64,000 bases of DNA, taken from assembly GCA_031310005.1 (NCBI GenBank), contig CM062380.1, forward strand, positions 3,348,001-3,412,000, read 5' to 3'. This DNA comes from Dactylellina haptotyla. Taxonomy: Eukaryota > Ascomycota > Orbiliomycetes > Orbiliales > Orbiliaceae. This document shows, one piece after another, positions 57,568 to 64,000 of the stretch (position 1 is its first letter; every line of letters begins with the position of its first letter). A model generated the notes under the pieces. The model ran no database searches and was not told the origin of the DNA. It was given only the letters and a program-made list of their open reading frames with translations. The position numbers and the translations under genes are program-made.

Positions 57568-57964
57568 TCACGATGACGATTCCTTCGCTTTCTGTGCCGC
57601 CTCGTACTCCTTTACTTCTCTCGACCACTGTATTAACCAAACTATCAGCATGACATGACGTTAGAATTGGATAGAGGGTGTGGTGTACCCATCGACTGGG
57701 GTAAAATCTCCCCGGCTCTGGCATGCGTTCTCTGTGCTCGAGATTGGCGCTCAGGTTGAGGACGACGAAGCCGAGTCCGAGTATGACGGCGCCCATTGTG
57801 AGGGTATTTGTTCGCCAGTTCTTGGGCTGTGCGTACCAGCCTCCCGCGGGGGACCAGACGTGTTTAGGGTAGGGGATCTTGCCGCCACCGCCCTGCATCC
57901 ACAGCTGTTAGCATGCAATCCTCGGGGGGATCTGGGTAGAAAAGAAGACCTGGCAGCTTACCAT
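57568..57964 (-). CDS. Small membrane-arm subunit of mitochondrial complex I (NDUFB4/B15-like)
   Basis: Three-exon model, 88 aa: 57964-57962, 57892-57689, 57627-57568. The first coding exon is just the ATG; the donor is GTAAGC and the acceptor GCAG follows a GCTAACAG branch. The protein begins GGGGKIPYPKHVWSPAGGWY, has one transmembrane helix (MGAVILGLGFVVLNL), then EHRERMPEPGRFYPSRW and a charged end (SREVKEYEAAQKAKE). I recognise the fungal family of single-helix accessory subunits of NADH dehydrogenase; the assignment to the NDUFB4/B15 type is from memory and less sure than the gene model. It should sit in the inner mitochondrial membrane. Confidence 0.75.
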
Positions 57965-58583
57965 TGTGAAGAGTGATAACCGGGTTGGCCTGGAGGGAGG
58001 TCGTCTAACGTGCGGAGGTTTCTGGAGAGAGTTGAATATACCTCGATAAACTGGCGGGCCAATCGGAGGTCTGGCTGGCGTGTGGAATTGGCTGTTTGTG
58101 AGGTCGCAAGGATGTGCACCGAAACGGGTAAGGCGCCGTGTTGAATTTTGGAGCAGAAAAAATTGGATGGGCAGCGGGCACGACACAAAATTGTTCCCTC
58201 GACGACCTCTTCGCGATAGCACCACCACCACCACCACAAACCTCGAAACCCGGGCGGACGTTCACCACGACGACCTTCCTTCCCCCTCAGCTGGCAGCTT
58301 AGCCCTCGTTCGCCGGGGAGTCTGAGAGCCTGACAGGTTGTCCAGTCTGTTAATTGTTGCCAGCACCGGATGCACCTGCGATCTACTCTATACTAAGGTG
58401 GGATATTTTATATACAAATATATTTCTCTTCGATATTGCCAATTGAAAACTTAAATGCTAATATGAAAGTAATCAATTACAGGAAGGTCAAGGTAGCCGT
58501 CGGCGAGGACGAGCGCCTTTCCCAATTATTTTACCACCGGCTGGCCAGAGTTTCGTCCGTGGAGCAATCCATAACACACATCG
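57965..58583. promoter_or_regulatory. Divergent promoter between complex I subunit and MRPL3
   Basis: 619 bp shared by two nuclear genes for mitochondrial proteins transcribed away from each other, an arrangement that would allow co-regulation. It contains a (acc)n run at 58219-58236. Overlapping minus frames (57908-58268) are not supported. Confidence 0.5.
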
Positions 58584-59819
58584 ATGAAAAGAGTCTCGCG
58601 GTCGACATGGGACGCCCTCCTCGTCCCTCGACGATGCGTCTGCGGGCACCCCCTCGTCCTTAACGACCTCCTCTCCTCTTCTACCTCCTCGTCCTCCACC
58701 CGCGCTTCGATATCTACCATCTCTCGATCCCCGACACATAATGCAGTCCGCTCGTCGTTAAAACCGAGAGCTGCTCGGCCTTTCCACACATCGACCTCCC
58801 TCGGCGTCGTCCCCAAACTCCTACCCACTCAATCGGCCAAGCTAGCCGCTCTTCACGGCCGTCTCAATCTACCTAATAAATTCCCTTTGACAACCCTCGG
58901 AAGGGCATTAATCGACCCTACCGCAGAGCCGCAACACCATCTCAACAATGACAGTCTCGCCCACCTTGGAAACGTCCTCCTAGGATACTACACCTCCGAA
59001 TTCCTAATCGTGCAGTACCCCCGCCTACCCTACGAAATCCTTAAAGCAGCAATGAGCGGCTACGTAAGCTCCAAGGCCCTATCAGCCATCGGCAAGGAAT
59101 GGGGTGTCGAAGCAGCCTTCGCACCAGGAGAAACGGTGGACCCAGGATTGCTCCAGTTCAGCAGATTAGCTCCAGGAACACCCTTCATGACCGCAAACAC
59201 TAACGGCGGATTATTCAACATGCAGAGGAAGCGGGGGAGTATGGTGCCCAATTTTGACAACAACCCCACAGCGGAGAAAATACTCGACAGCGAAGCCCCC
59301 GAGATGCAGGAAATATGGCAGCGGCAGCGGCAGTCCGGAAAGACGCCTGATGCCGTCCCGCTGGAACACGCCATGGCGAACTTTGTCCGGTCCGCTGTGG
59401 GCGGTGTGTACCTCCACGCTGGCGGCCTCCCCGCCGCAAAGGAGTTCGTGCACGCACACATCCTCGGCCGCAAGTTGGATATCGACAAGCTTTTCATGTT
59501 CGAGCAGCCGACGAGAGAACTGTCGAGATTATGCGTGAGAGAAGGGTTCCAGCAGCCTATTGCCAGGTTGGAGAAGGAAACGGGTCGGTACTCTAGACAT
59601 GCGGTGTTCATCGTCGGGGTATACTCTGGAGAAGAAAAGTTGGGCGAAGGACAGGGCAGCAGCTTGCCTGAAGCGAAGATTAAAGCGGCTATCAGTGCTC
59701 TTAAGGGGTGGTATTTGTACAGTCCCGTTACAGGGGCTGACTTGCCCAGTAAGACGGACGGCAACCCAACGGCGCCGTTTACACCGGCTGTTATTGATGT
59801 TGGTGATGTTGTGTCGTAG
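58584..59819 (+). CDS. MRPL3: Mitochondrial large-subunit ribosomal protein L3 (mL44 family)
   Basis: Intronless, 411 aa. The N-terminus is basic, Ser/Arg-rich and lacks acidic residues, as expected for a mitochondrial targeting sequence, ending near RPFHTSTSLG. Then an RNase III-like domain (LTTLGRALIDPT, DSLAHLGNVLLGYYTSEFLI, YPRLPYEILKAAMSGYVSS) and a double-stranded-RNA-binding-like fold (FIVGVYSGEEKLGEGQGSS, EAKIKAAISALKGWYLY). This arrangement is typical of yeast Mrpl3 and human MRPL44. The RNase catalytic acids are expected to be lost in this family. Structural component of the mitoribosome. Confidence 0.94.
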   Translation: MKRVSRSTWDALLVPRRCVCGHPLVLNDLLSSSTSSSSTRASISTISRSPTHNAVRSSLKPRAARPFHTSTSLGVVPKLLPTQSAKLAALHGRLNLPNKFPLTTLGRALIDPTAEPQHHLNNDSLAHLGNVLLGYYTSEFLIVQYPRLPYEILKAAMSGYVSSKALSAIGKEWGVEAAFAPGETVDPGLLQFSRLAPGTPFMTANTNGGLFNMQRKRGSMVPNFDNNPTAEKILDSEAPEMQEIWQRQRQSGKTPDAVPLEHAMANFVRSAVGGVYLHAGGLPAAKEFVHAHILGRKLDIDKLFMFEQPTRELSRLCVREGFQQPIARLEKETGRYSRHAVFIVGVYSGEEKLGEGQGSSLPEAKIKAAISALKGWYLYSPVTGADLPSKTDGNPTAPFTPAVIDVGDVVS

Positions 59820-60585
59820 ACAACTATAGAAGAAGGGGTTAGGAGGGTCGTTTAGAGGATATTGTGAAAGATGCGAGCGCTCAGTCTCTTTCGAGAGTCG
59901 TGGCTAGCTGATTTGAATATAGTGTGGTATATATATGCCATCTTTGGGTATCGAAGTGGGCTCGACGAAGAGCTTAAATAAGATTAGATACCACCTTGTA
60001 TATTGTAATGTACATATTTTCCCGGATTTCAGACCAACTTTCGTGTATATTTATTATTTCATATGATTATTTCAAGTGATGGCCATAGTAGTCCGCCAGT
60101 CTGTGTGATTGAAGTTATAACACAAGGAATCCTTGCGGTGGTGAGCTTATAATCTGATATCAAGTCTGGTTACGAGATAGTCTCGTCGCCAGACGCTAGT
60201 TTTTGCTGCAGGTGCGTTACGAGACTGTCTGATATTCTTCATATATTTAGTCCTAGCCATCGCTAGAGGATCGTCTCAATACCGTGGCTCCAAGCTGTAC
60301 ACGAGTCTTTACACATATATAGTGATGGCCGATTTAGGTTGACCCAACTTTCACAGTCCAAACACCGCGCTAAAGAAGATTTATGCAAATTCCATAATTC
60401 TATTCAGGAGATTTAATCTAGGATATTTATATACCAGCTAATTCTCAACCTTCTTCGACTCATACCTCCTGGAATTAACGTTTAGCCAAATCTCTCTATT
60501 GAGCGTTGCAGATTCTCGCGCTTTTCTTTAGTTTCACTTGTTTCTTTCCTCATTTTTTGTCTTCTCATCGTACATCATAGCCAAC
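59820..60585. other. Intergenic region with short palindromic gagac/gtctc motifs
   Basis: 3' flank of MRPL3, then an AT-rich stretch. Between 60170 and 60275 the motif gagac or its complement gtctc recurs several times, including the palindromic cgagatagtctcg. No gene seen. Confidence 0.4.
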
Positions 60586-61185
60586 ATGACTTCATCCACC
60601 ACACCAGCTCTCCGGAAGAGTATTTGCAATGTTGTTATACACACTGAACTAGCCGTTTTATTCGCTGAACCAGGTAACTCTACCTGGATATCAGTCTTTA
60701 TCTCGCTGCCCGAGGCTCCCTTAACTCCCCGGCAAATCTTTGAAGATCTACGGATCCTCTATCCAGATTTGCAACAGAATCTCGCCGGACTCAGCCTGGC
60801 CTTGTGGAAGGGATTCCCACCTGGAACAGTTCCCGAATTTATCACACTCGAATCCCTTGAGGTTGATACAGGTCTTCCATAACGGCTAGGCATAATCACC
60901 TATCTAGGTTTAATCTACCACAACAAAGGACATCCAGAATGCCCAAAGAGTACAGAAACTGAGACTATAGAGAAGCATTTCCACGGTAATTATAATAGTT
61001 TCCCTTGGTGTCTCTCTAGTACCACAGACTACCCTTTTATAGGGCACAAGACTGGTTATATCCAGGTGCGCATTTTTTCTAACCAATACACTCTCTATAG
61101 ATCACTGACAAGATCCGAATATTTGCGCCGACGAGTCTTCTTCTATAATATCATAGCAAAAACTATTGTGTGGGAAGCTAGTTGA
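60586..61185 (+). pseudogene. Reading frame of unknown family interrupted by one stop codon
   Basis: From ATG 60586 a frame of 98 codons runs to TAA at 60880-60882, then the same frame stays open for another 100 codons to TGA at 61183-61185. Both parts read protein-like (PLTPRQIFEDLRILYPDL before the stop; EKHFHGNYNSFPWCLSS and EYLRRRVFFYNIIAKTIVW after it). I tried a 46-nt intron across the stop, but it breaks the frame. It is therefore either a pseudogene with a single nonsense codon, a shorter real gene with a chance extension, or a sequencing error. No domain recognised. Confidence 0.5.
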
Positions 61186-62042
61186 GCCCCAGCCCAGACC
61201 GAGTCACGCTTGCGTTTCACTATCAGCAATGTGCGCTTGAGAACGTAGGGACCATGTTCACCCATTATTCTAAAGCTACGGTCCCCTCAATACGGAGGGG
61301 GTTAATAACCAGTCAAAAGCTAGATAGGAAGCAACTGGCTCCCAGATTCATCGACCCTGATCTAATGTCCTAATTTAGAGTCATATCTCACCGCATTGAA
61401 GAGCTTTTGAGGAGCATTCAGGGCTGATGGCACCGCCGATAAATCGGAGATTCTACGGAGGATAGATTTGAAACTCAGACATCGGAAGCCATCAGAAGTT
61501 GGCTAGAGATGTGAATGCAATATATTTTAAATCTATTCATAGAATTCGATAGAGCTATATTTATATGATCGAACTGTACCTTCCGAGCCTATGCTATAAT
61601 TAATTTTAAAAGTTTTTAACCCTCTAGCGTTTAGCATTGACGTTCCGTGCTCGTTGGCTATCTCGGCTATGAAAATTTGCAGGAATTGGTAGTCCTTATT
61701 GGCCGTTGGGTACGAGATCAGGGTATGGAAATTCTCTCGTAAACCAGCCGCATATGGAAACCTTTGGAGGAAACTCGCAGAACTGGTATAAACCAGGACT
61801 AATCTTTGAACCTTCGAGGTACTACTTGAGCTTATTAAAATATCATACCGCATATCTAAGCATTTCTAAATATTGGCGTATGAAGCTCCAACTAAATGAG
61901 GCGAGGTCAGTGATCCGTCGCGCGCTGGTTAGCCAGTCGCGTTTGGTAAATTATACTGAAAGGTCTGAATGTAGATGAATAGGATAGAAGTCTGGAAGTT
62001 GCCATGGAGTCCGTAGAGTCCGTAGATTCGCCTATCCGATGG
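61186..62042. other. Region between the interrupted frame and the PNP_UDP gene
   Basis: AT-rich. A minus-strand frame of 106 codons (61533-61853) and a plus one (61706-61978) overlap; neither is convincing. It may hold decayed coding sequence related to the interrupted frame upstream. Confidence 0.35.
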
Positions 62043-64000
62043 TCATGGAGATTTATCTCTATGGTTGTACTGCTCTAAAAGCGCTTTCATCGCCGATGCA
62101 GCAGTCGCGGAAGCAAAGTTTTGCCAGTCTTTATTCTTGTGGCTGTCGCAGTAATCACAAACCCCTTTAATAATGATACAGGGGAGATTGTCCCATATAC
62201 CCGCTCCCTCCATTTCAAACGCAATAACATTCTCTTCTTTTGCTATCCTATCACGTTCCTGGCTGGACCGCATAACTGTGTCTCCCGATGCAACATTCCC
62301 AATATGCACATGCGGCTGCTGTATCTCGATAGCAGATCTGGCGAGTTCAAGTTTCTTCTGCTCTAACCGTGTCCGAGAAACTAAATGTTTCTCGTCACAT
62401 AGAAGCTCACTGCATGAAGCCTCCTTCATAGCCCTACTGCAAGTGTCATCCGTATCCGTATGGCAATGATTGCAATTATCGCAGTTGAAAGAAGGGTGGT
62501 GCTTGTGGCGGTAGGAAGCGCTAAACAACTTATCCTTATCTACACCTGGATAATCGTACTTTCCCCTCCGACGTCGCTGAGCCCTTCTCTGGAGCTCTAT
62601 TAAATGATATAAGATCCGCTGTTCCAGTAGTTCCGAGTTATGATCGGTCTTTAGCATCGCTAGCAGACCACGGACATCAGCGTTTGCCCTTCCGAGAGAC
62701 TCGTCGAAGGTGCTCTTGCGTCTGAATTTATTGGTGTATCGTCTCCCGAGATCATATTGTATTAGGGATCCACTTATGATCACATCTCCCAGTAATATTT
62801 CTTCATCCTTGTAAAATGGCACTCCACCACAGATTCCGACAATCAACGCGATTTCGATTCCTCGGAAGCTCGATCGGAAACCGGCAGCGACGTTTGCCGC
62901 GTTCGTTTTGCCCATTCCTGGCAGAAGAGCGAGAACGACGTTATATCTACCGATCCTGCCGGTTCTGTAGGTATTCTGATCCCCTGGCGCCCTCCCATAT
63001 CCATCTCCTTCATTACCCCAAAATTCGTCGATAAGGAGGGCGACTGCATCATATTCGGGTTGAACTGCGCAGATGATCGCGATTTCGAAGTTATCACGAG
63101 TCCTAGGTCGCTCGGCTGCCCAGGAATTCAAATTTTGAGATTCAGAAGAATCTGGCGTATGAGAGCGCATTCTCGAGATAGCAACTGGCCTGGAGCGCTC
63201 GCCTTCATCCGCTACAAACATCGTGATGTTGGGATTCGATGGCATACTAGCATGAACCCGAGACGACAGACCTTCTGCGGAAGATCGATGACTGAAATCC
63301 TGTTCATAGGGAACACCACGATGGCTTCGGTCTCCTTGTGATTCAACTCCACTGCTGTCAATAGCTTGGAATATCGGTTCATCGTCTGGCGATAAGGTAG
63401 AAACTTCCAGGAGGCATTTCAGGGGGAATACAATCTCCTTATAAATAATATCTCGCCGCATATCGACGCCATCTTTTGGGTTGTCCTCGTCAAATGGGGC
63501 TTCCTTAAAAAGCTTTCCATCCAAGCACTTCTTAATCACTTCCTTATAGATTATATTACAATCTAACGTTGCCCCTATTGTTAGATTCCACGCATACCAG
63601 TAGTACTCTTTGATTTTTTTGAAACTATAAGGCTCGTTATTTTCTTCGTCATAGGGCCGGCCTTGGATGACTTCGATGAGTAAAATTGCGAGCGCGAGGA
63701 TATTCGGATAGCGGTGAAGTAATATTCCGTCTAAACAGCACTCCGTTGTATCTATTTGGTCGTGGCTGAAATTTGGATGATAGTATGGGCGATAAGAAGA
63801 CAATACGTTTTTACCCATTGACTTTTGTTCTTCGAGGAACTGGATTTCATTATGGCTCCAAGGCTGTCTCATCCAGCCTGAGCCATAATACTGCCATACA
63901 GATTTTGCAAGAATATACCCTAGATGGAACTTCTCTTTTGTCGTCATTTTGTCCCCACTCCTAGTGAGAACATTTGTAAGAGAAAGACTCTGAATAGGCT
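62043..64000 (-). CDS. DUF7580-like helical region fused to PNP_UDP phosphorylase domain, 5' end beyond window
   Basis: Minus strand. From Met 63947 there are 634 codons, but the frame stays open upstream to the window edge (PIQSLSLTNVLTRSGDK precedes that Met), so the true start is outside. The visible N-terminal part (LGYILAKSVWQYYGSGWM, YPNILALAILLIEVIQGRPY) matches the C-terminal end of DUF7580, a helical region found in fungal self/non-self recognition proteins. A Ser-rich linker leads to a purine/uridine-phosphorylase-like domain starting FEIAIICAVQPEYDAV, with GMGKTNAANVA, LIVGICGGVPF, a Cys/His-rich insert (CDNCNHCHTDTDDTC), AFEMEGAGIW and IIKGVCDYCDS. In fungal immune receptors PNP_UDP usually sits N-terminal to NACHT and TPRs; here it is C-terminal, with no NACHT visible. 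It may act on nucleosides or as a signalling module. Confidence 0.85.
   Translation of the reverse strand, partial: PIQSLSLTNVLTRSGDKMTTKEKFHLGYILAKSVWQYYGSGWMRQPWSHNEIQFLEEQKSMGKNVLSSYRPYYHPNFSHDQIDTTECCLDGILLHRYPNILALAILLIEVIQGRPYDEENNEPYSFKKIKEYYWYAWNLTIGATLDCNIIYKEVIKKCLDGKLFKEAPFDEDNPKDGVDMRRDIIYKEIVFPLKCLLEVSTLSPDDEPIFQAIDSSGVESQGDRSHRGVPYEQDFSHRSSAEGLSSRVHASMPSNPNITMFVADEGERSRPVAISRMRSHTPDSSESQNLNSWAAERPRTRDNFEIAIICAVQPEYDAVALLIDEFWGNEGDGYGRAPGDQNTYRTGRIGRYNVVLALLPGMGKTNAANVAAGFRSSFRGIEIALIVGICGGVPFYKDEEILLGDVIISGSLIQYDLGRRYTNKFRRKSTFDESLGRANADVRGLLAMLKTDHNSELLEQRILYHLIELQRRAQRRRRGKYDYPGVDKDKLFSASYRHKHHPSFNCDNCNHCHTDTDDTCSRAMKEASCSELLCDEKHLVSRTRLEQKKLELARSAIEIQQPHVHIGNVASGDTVMRSSQERDRIAKEENVIAFEMEGAGIWDNLPCIIIKGVCDYCDSHKNKDWQNFASATAASAMKALLEQYNHRDKSP

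Noticed and set aside
1-64000. tRNA genes, rRNA, CRISPR arrays, intact transposons
   Set aside because: I saw no cloverleaf-type box A/box B pair, no spaced direct-repeat array and no transposase or reverse-transcriptase motif. A tRNA scan and repeat search would be needed to be certain.

Overview
The window is nuclear DNA of a filamentous ascomycete (Pezizomycotina). The evidence is: genes broken by many short introns of about 43-140 nt with GT..AG ends and CTAAC-like branch points; a class V/VII-type chitin synthase tail; a GH55 glucanase; a Zn(II)2Cys6 regulator; and a HET-S-like HeLo/amyloid protein. I cannot name the genus or class. All gene models are my own splice predictions, each checked for reading-frame phase. 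Coordinates give the coding span, and exons are listed in the evidence.

Layout. 0-1.2 kb: 3' end of a chitin synthase. 2.8-5.7 kb: two small secreted proteins. 7.0-10.6 kb: CTF18, the clamp-loader subunit. 10.9-22.5 kb: four minus-strand hydrolase genes, namely GH55 beta-1,3-glucanase, type-B carboxylesterase, beta-lactamase-like serine hydrolase, and a second carboxylesterase paralogous to the first. Three of the four carry signal peptides; the beta-lactamase-like one does not. 24.3-31.1 kb: an accessory stretch with a fluoroacetate-dehalogenase-like hydrolase, a HET-S homologue with two C-terminal amyloid repeats, and two adjacent Pro-rich/helical proteins that may be diverged paralogues (the second ends in a membrane anchor). 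32.2-34.7 kb: zinc-cluster transcription factor. 35.2-36.2 kb: a probable pseudogene and a small two-exon gene. 36.8-41.8 kb: Nudix hydrolase, kinase-like protein and TauD-type dioxygenase. 44.6-48.0 kb: ribosomal-L1-domain nucleolar protein and palmitoyl-protein thioesterase. 48.7-55.2 kb: tandem secreted subtilisin-like proteases, the second with a long chimeric C-terminus. 55.9-59.8 kb: housekeeping genes (CTK2 cyclin, a small complex I subunit, mitoribosomal MRPL3). 60.6-61.2 kb: a reading frame interrupted by one stop codon. 62.0 kb to the right edge: a DUF7580-like helical region fused to a PNP_UDP domain, open past the window edge.

Two themes stand out. One is secreted degradation (glucanase, esterases, proteases), which fits saprotrophy or host and prey interaction. 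The other is fungal self/non-self recognition and programmed cell death (the HET-S-like protein at 25.6-26.5 kb and the DUF7580-PNP_UDP protein at the right edge). The best candidate for an unusual system is the HET-S-like gene and its neighbours: no NLR partner is visible in the window, and uncharacterised TPR-like proteins lie next to it. Conserved housekeeping genes flank the accessory blocks.
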